Assembly: GCA_023213315.1 (NCBI GenBank) | Contig: JAKCPI010028554.1 | Location: 1 to 64,000 of the forward strand | Source of the DNA: Euborellia annulipes | Lineage: Eukaryota > Arthropoda > Insecta > Dermaptera > Anisolabididae | Reading direction: 5' to 3' | Length of the DNA stretch: 64,000 bases | Part shown: in pieces, positions 35,738 to 47,400 of the stretch | How the letters are laid out: the number at the start of each line of letters is the position of its first letter | How positions within the stretch are numbered: position 1 is the first letter of the stretch | The notes under the pieces: generated by a model | The model's input: the letters and a program-made list of their open reading frames with translations, nothing else | Told to the model about the DNA's origin: nothing | Databases searched by the model: none | Program-made: the position numbers and the translations under genes

Positions 35738-36260
35738 GCATGTATTGTAATTTTTTACTTTCTCTTACCTCTATATATGTTAATATATATAGAGAGAAAG
35801 TATTGGATTCATGTCAAAAATTCGATGTCGAGATTTTGATGGATCTTCACGTTTTGAGGTCCCCTAAATCCAAAAAAGTGGTTTTCGCGACATGGTCTGT
35901 CTGTCTGTCTGTGTGTGTGTCTGTGAACAAAATATCTCAAGAAGGGAAAGAGCTAGGAGCTTGAAATTTTATATTTAAGTTAGGCACCCCCATGGGACGT
36001 GACACGAAGCTTTTGAACAAAATCGACCAAAGAGTACTAGTAATTTACTGATGCACTTTTTCAGTTTTTTTTCCTCCAACGATTTTTTTTTAAATTCAAA
36101 AATCAATTATTTTTTGGATTTTCAATAAAATGTATATTCTCATTTTTTGATTGAAATCTTCTGAAGACCACTTTACTCTTGTACTCCATAGGAAAAGATA
36201 GGAGAAATGGTTGCGTCGATACAAAAATCTGGTGCGACCAGTCACACCAGATTTTTTTCT
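35738..36260 (+). mobile_element. Interspersed repeat family A, best copy
   Basis: Starts actttctcttacctctata, then gagagaaagtattggattca, gtcgagattttgatgga, a GTCT microsatellite, ttgaaattttatatttaag, ttgaacaaaatcgacc and tactgatgcactttttcag. It ends near a block gtgcgaccagtcacaccaga. No ORF or terminal inverted repeat beyond the agagaaag/ctttctct ends. Superfamily unknown. Other copies: 40441-40530, 41872-42370, 51690-51990, 56690-56990, and fragments at 44330-44480, 48690-48850 and 58780-58930. Confidence 0.7.
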
Positions 36261-37274
36261 CTTGTGGTGGTGCGGATTTTGGTTTTCAGGCAGTCTGATA
36301 AATATTTATTTATATAATTTGGTGCTTAATCTTAAAATAGCGTAAACAATTTATCACCTTACTCTCAAACAAGAATCGCTACTCCACAATGCATTTATCT
36401 GTTTTGAGGGTTGCGGAAACAAGGCGTTTTTAAAAAATGACATTAGGAATTTTCTTCTGGTGCCTGGGGTTAATTTTGCACCAACTTTATTAGAGGAAAC
36501 GACAATGATAAATATTGAAATCTTCTCTAAAAAACTTTTTATTAAAAAATTTACATCGACTTATTTAAATTTTTAATTTATAAATAGGTAACTTTACTTT
36601 TTACATTTTAATTCACAAAATTTCTTGAATTTTGAATTAAAAAAATATCCTTCAGTCTTAACATATATAAAATTTATTACTATTTGTACATAAATGAGAT
36701 ATTAAAAATGCAATTAAGGCAACTGGCTTAATCTGATTGGATCAATCGCAATCACATTGTGAAAATTCGCTTGCTCTGTATTCTTATAAAGTAACATCAA
36801 ATATACCGATTTATGAATGCAGCTCAACCGTCCTATTTGCTGTTCTGTGAAGAATAATCATCTAAGCGAATTTTTGCAATGGGATGCGATTCGTCTCATT
36901 TAGCTTCTAGCTTTTCCGACTTTCGATTTTTGCATCTATAATAGCTCTGCTTAATAACAATTCACTATGAAAATTAATTCAAAATTATAATCTTTAAAAT
37001 TTAGTTCTATAAAAATTATAAATTATTTATTTAACAAAAAATTTTACAAGGCTTTTTTAATCAAGTCAAATGTGACCGGATACATCCATACAAATGTGTA
37101 TACTAGTAGAAAAATAAATACCTGCTTTATTAAAATCATTAGTGTGAGTAGTCTACTTTCAAAACCTGTAAAATCCAATTTTTTTAAAAACTTTTTTTTT
37201 AGCGTTATTTTACAGTAATTTTAGTAAGGAATCGACTGGTATAAATAATTTATTTAAAAAACGCCTACTCACCG

Positions 37275-37418
37275 TTAAATATGAACGTAAAAGTAACAGT
37301 TAGCTTCAAAATCGGATACATCCCCTCTAATGGGAAATTCAAAAGTGACTAAATCCATGAGCGCCAAAGAAACATTATAGCAATAATTGGCAAACTCATT
37401 CTGATCTTCAATATTATT
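37275..37418 (-). CDS. Possible orphan terminal exon
   Basis: On the minus strand, a strong acceptor (tttgtatttcag) is followed by 47 open codons starting NNIEDQNEFANYCYNVSLAL and ending FEANCYFYVHI then TAA at 37277-37275. The frame is also open upstream of the acceptor for at least another 40 codons (CKPAKLQDRHEILHCLLRW...). Just past the stop there is a consensus-like donor, GTGAGT, which could be a coincidence or a 3' UTR intron. Composition is protein-like and it matches no repeat in the window. I do not recognise it. It may be the remnant of a gene between KIF6 and the secreted-protein gene. Confidence 0.3.
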   Translation of the reverse strand, partial: NNIEDQNEFANYCYNVSLALMDLVTFEFPIRGDVSDFEANCYFYVHI

Positions 37419-37745
37419 CTGAAATACAAAGGGCCAGCGAAGCAAACAATGGAGAATCTCATGACGATCTTGAAGTTTTGCCGGCTTGCAATAATTACTA
37501 CCAAGTTGAAAGTTTAAGCATATAAATAATTTGTAACTGGGTACACTCTACTATTCGGCACATCCTTACTTTTTTCTGGTATATGAATTAATAAATATTT
37601 GAATTATATAATTTTTTGCGGTTTTCTGAAAAAACGGATTGACGGATTTATCCGGTTTGGAAACTAGACGACTCATTTAAGAAAGTATAAAAAATTAAAT
37701 ATACAAAAAAAGATACAATTTATTATGATTTGAAAGAAATGTTTG

Positions 37746-37950
37746 TTTGTCCATTCCGCTCAGGGGCCCACATCTTGTGGGTACGTGGATGGCGACCACG
37801 AGCTGCCCGAGCTGGGACAGGCACTCCTTCACTTCTTTGTATGTCTGTCCCATCCTTCCTCTTTTCAACAGGCGTCAGACCGTGCGACGGGCCGGCCTGT
37901 CCTATTTCTTCCTGTCGCATAAACGCAAGATAGGGTTGGCCAAAAGATAA
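37746..37950 (+). mobile_element. SINE-like retroposon (ctcaggggccc family)
   Basis: Nearly full copy of the 18971-19208 insert: ctcaggggcccacatct, gggtacgtggatggcgacca, gagctgggacaggca, ggcgtcag and gacgggccggcctgtcc. The three overlapping ORFs here are shadows of this GC-rich repeat. A diverged partial copy follows at 38003-38100. Confidence 0.75.
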
Positions 37951-38408
37951 CAAATTTTTTAATTAATGGCTAATCACGCTTGTTAATTAAATAGAAAATG
38001 AACACTCCGGGGCTCACATTGGCGACCACGAGTGCCTGAGCTAAGACTGGCATTTCTTCCCACCCTTATAATGTCTGTCTTTTTCTCACCCTGTTTTTTA
38101 CTATCTCAGTAACAAGAAAAGAAGAGAAGGATCATCAAGGTGATAAATAAATAATCCAGACATGAAATAAGACCATTAAAATTTCGACCCCCCTCCCCTC
38201 GAAATTTAGTGTTCTTTTTGAATTAAAATTCACTTAGAAGTTATAATTAATGTATCCTGTGGCTGTTTCTTTTTGAATGTTCAAGAATTACGGGACTAGT
38301 AATTTTCAATCATTTCCTTCAAATTCTATTTTTGGTGCATTGCGGATTTAATAAAATAAATTTTTTCTTTGGAACTAAAAAAAGAATCACTACTAAAAAA
38401 AAAAAACC

Positions 38409-41400
38409 TCAGGGCACTCGAATATTAAAAAACCGAGAAGGATCCCCTGCTTTGGGGCTGAATCTAATTTTAACCGAACGATTGGCGAGATCGTCTACTT
38501 CAAAAAAGGAATTCCAATCGAGCAAGAAGTAGAGTCCATTCGGACGTGGAGGTGGCAACGGCGCATCGGCATCACTTGAAGCCGTCTCTCCTCCGCCGAA
38601 AGATTCCGATAACGCCTCTATGGATGGAGTGCGGGGCTCTTCGGTGGAAGTGGTGGTCGTCGTTGTCGTCGATGTCGAAGTCGAAGTGGTGCTACTCGTG
38701 GTTGATTCACTTGTAGTTGAAGTGCTTGTCTCCGGCAATATCGTCGCTACTTCGTCCTGTAAGTAAAATTAATCATTTTTTATATTACTTCACTTTCATT
38801 ATTTAAAAAAAAAAAACTTATTTTTTGATTTAAATACTAATCAAACCTATTTGACCTGAGTGGTTGCAATATTAAGTCTAATTTGAGTTGCTTCGTCATT
38901 ATCAGTCGATGATGATGACGATGCGGATGCGGATGCGGAGGCTGAAGCAGAAGCAGAAGCTGAAGCAGAAACTTGTCTCTCTTTTCTAACATTATTATTT
39001 AATTGCAGATCAATCAAAGCTGCGAGGTCGACGAAAGGATCAGTTGGCAATGAAGAACCACTCGGAGGAGAATTCGTCGTCGTTGTCATGATCGTGGTTG
39101 TTGGAGTTGGCGTTGTCACCTTCGAGGGAAACGAAAACACAATGGGTGAGTCTATATTTACTTCTTGTCGGTTGAATCGGATCACTTTTAAATTTTTGCA
39201 GAAAGAAAAACTATAATAGAGTAAATAAAAATTAATTAACTCTATTTTTTCAAAAATCCTAATTTTTTAAGTAAAAACTTATCTAAAAATGGCCACAGGG
39301 GAATGACAAGAGTGTTTCCAGAAATTTATAATATAGGGTGGTTCCTCTTCCAGGCATATAGCAAGGATTTTTTTCGGAGGGAGGGGGTGGAAGGGTTAAA
39401 AAAACATTTGAAAAATTAGTAGGTTATTATTATAATTTTGTTCAATGGCATTTATTTAAAGCAGTGGTAGTCAACCTGGTCACTACCGTCCACTAGAGGG
39501 CGTTCCACCTTTCATGGTGGGCGGCAGCAGTTTTGTTCGTTAAAGAAGCTACTTTCTTTTTTTTTTTTTAACTTTTAAAAACATTGAAATGCAACTTTTT
39601 TTGAAGAAATTTTCATAGTATTATTTAAAAATCTTTTCATTTGAGGATTCTTGCTGAATCAAGGGCGGTCCCAGAGGGGGGTCAAGGGGGTCGACCCCCC
39701 CCCAAATCTTCTTTTTTTTAACACACACTTTTTTCCCACTCACTCTCCCATTCACACAATCTTTTCGGCAACTTAGGCCATTTAAGACTTAAACGATACT
39801 CATATTTGATTAATATATATTTATTGGGGCCCAGGCCCATTTATTTATACTATAAAAAAAAAAAAATAAAATAGTGACCCTCCCAAAAGTAAGGTATGTA
39901 ATGTTGTGCTGAATAGACATAATTTTTTATGTTAATATACATATACCGGGTGTCCCAGGGTCACGCACCCCATTGTTGGGATCGAAAGAGAATAATATTC
40001 TGAGCCCAAAAATCCACGTTTGGAATTTTTTGATTAAGTAGTTAATTAGTAATTAATTAATAAAAGTGACCAATCAGGAGCGCGCTACAGAAGAATAGAA
40101 AATAAGTGCGATAGTAGTAGATAAATGACAGAGAAGCTTCACGTAAATTGTTTTGGTTAATTAATAAAATAATAATAATTATTATTGAAGTACAAAAATA
40201 ATAATCTCAAAATAAATGACAGAAGTTTCAGCTGAATTGTTTACGTGAAGCTTCTCTGTCATTTATCTACACTATCGCACTTATTTTCTATTCTTCTGTA
40301 GTGCGCTCCTGATTGGTCACTTTTATTAATTAATTACTAATTAACTACTTAATCAAAAAATTCCAAACGTGAATTTTTGGGCTCAGAATATTTTTCTCTT
40401 TCGATCCCAACAATGGGGTGCGTGACACCTGGGACACCCTGTATATAGAGAGAAAGTATTGGATTCATGTCAAAAATTCGATGTCGAGATTTTGATGTAT
40501 TTGATGAATTCAACTTTCTCTCTCTATATAAACATAGAAAGTAATTAAAAATTTTTTCCATTGATAAAGGCCCCGAGCACTTGAGATCTCAACTCAGAAT
40601 TGGCTTATGAAAAAAAAAATATTTTCATAAATTTTTTTCTCCTCTGAAGCACAAATAGGCCTAAAATTGAGCTTTTAAAATACAAGGCGCTCTATAGTAA
40701 GCATAAATCATCTTCAAGGGTAGGCGCGGACCGCTATATATCCACTCCAATAACTTATGTAATTTTTGTATCATTTATTTATTAAAAACAATCACTGAAT
40801 TCGAATTTGCATACTTTCTTTTTTGGGTCCCCCGAGGTAACAAAAGACAAACACGATTCTGCCTTTAGATTATTTGTCATCAAGAAAACTTTCAGTTTTA
40901 TTTTTTTTTATTTTAATTGACTTATGATGAACTTAGAAAACAAATTTACTCATCATCTTATTAAAGCTTCTATGTGAGTGTTATTTTATAGAAAAAAATA
41001 AATAAGACTTTCGCTCTTCACACAATTAAATGACTGGCAAAAGAATGAATTTTAAACAATATTAATTCTTAATATGACGGCTTTGTCACAGATAAATTAT
41101 CTTTGACAATGGCAACTGTAAAAGTAAATCTATTTTACTGATTCTAAAAAAAAGGTGACCTATTTTTTTTATTTATTTATAAATAAATACCTCTTTGTTG
41201 ACAAGGAGAGTGTCGTTGAGTTCTCGCATTTCCCTCTGCGAAAGGGCTTGTTCGCCCTCGGCGCTCCATTTGGCGAGAGACATAAGGGCGTCATTGAGTC
41301 TTTGACTCTCGCTTATTCCTACCCGATGTTTGGCAGGCTTGAAGACATGGTGGTTGTTGTTAGGAGGAGTTTCTTCTCCGATTAAACCAAAAGCCGATAA

Positions 41401-44400
41401 TAACTCAGCCATATCATGTGACACGGTCTTTCGTGACATCGGTAATGGTTTGAAGTTGCTGTACCAATCTGGTTCGATATTCGCTGGCGTTTGGAGTAAA
41501 GGTGGCTGTCTCGTTTGTGATTCCTGCTGCAATATCAGAATTTGTTACCATTCGGTCTATTCATTTTTAAACAGATTTGAAAGTGATTGGAGTTCAATTA
41601 CCGCAGTTTAAGGCAGAAGTTTTTTTGGTTAAAATGGAATATCAACTAATGTATAAAAAAATTAATGACAATTAATATGATTACAACTTTCTAAACTAAA
41701 ATTATCTTGTAATCTCATGGCGAGCATAAACAATTGCATATCCTCTTTTCTGAAAGACGCCTACCAGTTAGGCAGCCCAATTGACTCACCACTACTCTTG
41801 CCTGAGGTTGGGTTGTGTAGGTATTTTATTATAGTCATAAACCATCCCTTTTGAACAATAGATAGCGGAGCCTTTTTACTTTCTCTTACCTCTATATATG
41901 TTAATATGTAGAGAGAGAAAGTATTGGATTTATGTCAAAAATTCGATGTCGAGATTTTGATGGATTTTCACGTTTTGAGGTCCACTGAATCCAAAAAAGT
42001 GCTTTTCGTCTGTCTGTCTGTGTTCAATTTAAAGCATGAAGGAATTGAGCTACGAGGTTGAAATTTTATATTTAAGTTAGGGAGCGTACAAGTATTACGT
42101 AACGCAATTTGGGGGAGAGGGGTCTCGTAAAACGTTACCATGCGTTACAAGGGGGAGGGGGTTGAACAACGCGTTACGTAACTGGTATTTTAACGACTGG
42201 GGGGAGGGTCAAAAATCTTCAAAAATTGCGTTACGTAATACTTGTACGCTCCCTTAGGCACCCCCCCCCCCTCGAGGCGTGAAAATAAGCTTTTAAACAA
42301 AATCGGCCAAAAAGTACTAGTACTTTACTGATGTACTTTTTCAGTTTTTTTCGATTTTCTCAAAATTCGCTCTAACGACTTTGATTAAATTTATTAAAAT
42401 TTGCATGAAGAACCTGCTATTTAATAAGTAGTAAACATCCACAATTATTTTAGTGAATATTCTCTTACAACTTCCTAATTTCCAAATTTTTTTTTTATTT
42501 TATAATAAAAGAATCTCTCTCTGAATATTTTATTTGAAAAATATAGCAGGCCACTGATGTTTAGTTCCTGTAAGTTAGGCAACCATACATGTAAATGAAT
42601 TTTTGATTAATTTCCGAAGAGTTTCTTTATAGAGAATAATTTATTATAAAATTTAATATTCATAATACCGGTAAGACCTGGAGCAAATAGTCAAAAAAAA
42701 TTAATGAGTCAAGTTGCCTACCTTTATATGTCCCGTATAAATTGAGTTTAGCATAACGGATTTCGATTAAAAGAATTATTCATATGATAATAAATAAAAA
42801 GAAATCCATTTGTTTGTAAGCCAAGTATTTCTTCTTTTGTTACTGTAAATGTGTAGATTACAAACTACTTGTCTTATAAACAAAAGGATTTATTTTTATA
42901 TTTCCATAACCTTTATCTAAAATGCCACTTCTGCGTCGTAAGGCGTCTCTGAATTGATTGAAGATTGTCGATAAATTGCAAAAATAGTAAAATTATGAAA
43001 TAGACCTACTTGATGATTAGAGACGATGGCAGTTTCCTCTTTTTGAGTCGGCAATAGACCCAACGAAGCGAGCATATCGTGCATTCCGAGAGCATCGGCG
43101 GCGGCTGCGTACGCCACGGTAGTCGTTTCAATTTCCGGTACAGGCGTCACGAAAACCTTTAATGGTTTAAAAGGAATCGAAATCGGCACTTCTTCGACAC
43201 TCGACTGATAAAACCCGGCGATATTTTGAGCGATATCCGAACCGATATTGGTCGGGAGATTATCCGGAATAGCCGCCCAGGGGTTTTTTAGCCCGACGCC
43301 GTGTGACGCCTCAACGGTGATCGTCATCGTTTCGTTTAATTTATTCGCGACTGGTTTTCGTTTGCGTTTTTGAATTTCTCGCGTTGGTGGTGCGACAAGA
43401 GGCAGTTGTGGTGAAAGAGTAATCATCGGCGCTGACGAAACAGTGGAAGCAATTGGGCCAACTGTTGTAGTAGCCTCTTGTTGCTGGAATTTAAACAAAT
43501 CAAACGAATAACATTTAAATTAACTTTCAAAATTAGGTAATTTCTTAAAAAAATAAATAAATAAAATAACATTAAACTATTTAGCCTACTAATTAAATAT
43601 AAAAAAACGAGAATTGGGAAAGAGTGTAAAGCAAAAAAAAAAAAAAAACAAACGTAATTATCAAGGGAAATGTTAATCATATGCATGATAAGTAATTACC
43701 CCCTCTTTAACCACCTTTAAGTTTCTATTTTTCTTTTTATATTTAATAAAATAGAAAAGCCAAGAAATTTTTATTTACTCAGCCCCTTTTTAAAATTTCT
43801 CCAAACGAGTTAAAAAATTGAGATTTTGTATTCATGTTTTTTTATAAAAAGCAAAAAAATCTGGTGTGACTGGTCGCACTCAGATTTTTTGTGTTGAGAT
43901 ATATTTAGTTTCCCATAGCACCTTAGCTAACTTGACCACTTGCATTTCATAACTAAAAAGTAAAAATGTCACTTGATCATGGGCGTACCCAGCGAGGGGG
44001 CAGGGGGGGCGACTCCCTCCCCCCCCTAGAAGAAAAAAAAATTAAATGTTTATAAAGTGATGAAACGAAACAAAATTAGGTAGGGCGATGGCGACGGGGA
44101 ATGATTTAGGATTCGAGGGTTTTTATGCCTTTAATTCGAAGGCTTTCCCCTCTATATAAAAAAAGCTATGTCACAATCTGGACGACCATGATCTGCCCCC
44201 CCCCCCCTCCTAGATTTGATGGGTAAGCCCTTGCACTTGTTTCAAAATTTCCATAGGTTTGTGTATTTTAAATGCTGACTGATTCAAATAAACTATGATT
44301 ATTTTTCAAAAGTTTAATTTTAAACAAAATCGTTAAAGTCAAAACTTGAGTAAAGTACTAATATTACTATATTATTACTTATTATATAATATTACTAATA

Positions 44401-47400
44401 TTTGACCGATTTTGTTCAAAAGCCTAGAAGGTTTCTAACTTAAATATAAAATTTCAACCTCATAGCTCATTTCCTTCATGCAATCCAGTCACAGACAGTG
44501 GGGGGGGGGGAGATCTCCGGGCATGAGCGTAATTAGGAAGGTGCCGGGGGACCCCCCCCCCAGAAAGCTCCCTGCCCCAAGAAAAATTGAGAAAATATAG
44601 GGCTTCCAAGGCCCCCCGGATAGCTGGTCCGATGACCCCCCGAGCGAGGATGACTGGTCCCATGGCTCACCCCAGCCAAATTCTCTAGTTACGCCCATGT
44701 CCCCGGGACCTAAACTCTTTGAACTTCAACCCTAACTTTTAAAAAGAAAAATATTTCCACGAAATATCTCCTGGGTGAAGCTCCGAGCCTCCAATTATAA
44801 AAAGGTCATGAAAAAAAATTTAAATAAAAAAAAAAAGTTAAATCCCAAATACATGCTTTTTATGAAAATATTTGTAAACTTATTTTTGGAGAGGATACAG
44901 CATTATTCTCGGCGACCCAGCCTATTGCAGAAACTTTATGAATTAAAACCACGTGGTACAGCCTAATAATAAAATTTCTTTCTTTTATTGCATAAAAATT
45001 AATAATTAATTTTTTAATTAATTAAATAATCATTTTCATTGTAATTAACCTAAATCCGTATTGGGATAGGCGGCCCGATAACAGGCTTGTGTAATAGGCA
45101 AGGGGGTAGTTTGAATATCGGCTTTTAAAAATATTTTGAAAAGGCGAGGAGGAAGCGGAGGGGGGGGGGTGCGAATTTCGCTCGGTCTTATTTTATTAAT
45201 AAATTAATGTGAAATTTTTCAGCCTTTCGTCCAAATAAGCATATCCTTTATGCTGGTCTAGTAATTGATGTTCCTTCCAGAGGTTGGACGTGCGGGCTGC
45301 GCGCTCTCCATTCCTGATTAGTATAGTCTATAGGCCCTATAATAATATTTACATATTTCATTTTTATGATTTCCTTTTAAAGAACTCGGTAATAAACTAG
45401 GACAAAACCAGTATTTACAAACAACGTCTTTTTCGGATACCGTAATTTTTTTTAACACGAACTTAGATAAAAAATAAATACAATCTTTTAGTTAGAGTTT
45501 AGTTAGACCTCAAAAAAATATATTTTATCTTTGGAAAAATTGATTTAACACAAAGTTGGGTGCATTAGGGTGGCCGCAAAAAACAAAATGTTTTTCATTT
45601 CTTTCGCCCGAACCTAAAAGTTACATTTTGGCTAGAAAATAGAAAAAAAAGTTAACTCGTGCCTTATGTGAAAATTCGCAGTTTTTATTTACTTCATAAA
45701 ATGAAAACCAAGTGTCGTAGAAAGCTGATTCTGTACTCATTTCATAGCAAATTTAATTCTCTTGGATATTTTATCATAACCATTTTTTCATTAAAACCTG
45801 TAGATTTAATGATATCTCTAATTAGCATTTCGGTTTTGATTTATTGCTCTTTCTGAAAAATAAGTGAAAAATCACAATAGAGGCCATCCGATATAACTTT
45901 TGGTCGGGAAAATATTCCAAGGTGAATAAACTCTTTACAGGTTATTTGGGAGTACTCTAGGATGTCTATCCTAAGTTTTAGATCTCGAGGACTCTATGGG
46001 GTGAGGGAGGGAGGACAAAAACCTTAAAAATCTTAGTTTTTTCGTTTATATCCCGGAAACTAAACATTTTTGCGAGCCATAGCACCATACATAGTTGTAG
46101 AGCATTAAATTTGCTAAAATTTGGTTCATAAAACGAACTCGTAGACCCGATACTAACGAAGATCCGGCCGTTCAAAGTTAGACATATTTTCTCGAAATGG
46201 AAAAGAATAGCCAAAAAACGAACAGTTCTGTCGATTTCCACTTTTTACCGGGAAAGTATTCCTAAGTGAATTAAATTTTTACGCGTTATATGGGGATACT
46301 TTATGTCGATTCTATGTCTTCAACTTCGAGGACCCTGTCCTAACTTAGAGGGGGCAGGAGGGTGAAAAACCTCAAAAATGTTGAACTTGTTTCAGTTTTT
46401 TGCATATATTTCGTAAACTAAGTATATTTTATTCACCATAGTCCCATACAAAGTTGTAGAGCATTAAATTTGCTTAAGTTTGCTACATATAACGAATTTG
46501 TAGACCCAATATTAACCGAGATACGGCCGGTCAAATTTAGACAAAATTTTACATTTCGAGAAAATTTATCTAATTTTGACCGGCCCGTATCTCGGTTTAT
46601 ATTGGATTTACAAATTCGTTTTATGTTTTAAATTTTAGTAAATCTAGTACTCTACAACTTTATTTAATACAATGGTTGACATAATATGCTTAGTTTACGA
46701 GATATAACGAAAAACTGAAAAAAAGAAGAAAATATTTGAAGTCTAACTTTGACCGGCCGTATTTCGGTTAATATTAGGTCTACAAATTCATTTTATGTAG
46801 GAAACTTTAGTAAGTTTAATGCTCTACAACTTTGCATGGGACTAATGGAAATAAAATCTACTTAGTTTACGAAATATATGCGAAAAACTCGAAGTTGAAG
46901 ACATGGTGAGGCGCGGACTAGTCTAAGGTGAGGCGCAAATATTGGCCACTAAGATCAATTTTCCAAATAATAAAATAATTTAGAAGATTCTGGGGCCGAG
47001 TTTTTAATTAAAATAATAAATATGAATAAATAAAAAAAATATTTTTATATAAATTTACATTTTTTAGTATTAAAAATTTTTGTTTTTGTATTATTTTATT
47101 AAATGTGTGGGGGTAGGGGGCGTCACACGATTAAATATTTTTAAGGGAGGCGTTGTAACATAAAGTTTGGAAACCAGTGGCCTAAAGTAAGACTCATTCT
47201 AGAAAATTATACTATGTGTAAAACCCAAAGACGGATCCAGGGAAGTTTTTCAGGTTTTTAATTTTTCTCTGACTAGACGCGAAGCTCGCCGAAGGCGATA
47301 AGATTGTTAATTATTTTATTTATATGGATAAGGGGTTGAAAAATTGAAAAAAATATTTTTTAAATTTATTTTAGCTAAATCGAAGCCAAATAAATAGAAA

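Noticed and set aside
35885..35935. CRISPR-like or satellite array
   Set aside because: Only a GTCT/GT microsatellite inside repeat family A; no spacers.
37723..37953. Three overlapping ORFs
   Set aside because: All are translations of the GC-rich SINE-like repeat, on both strands.
41330..41611. 93-codon plus-strand ORF
   Set aside because: Antisense shadow of the secreted-protein exon 41526-41191.
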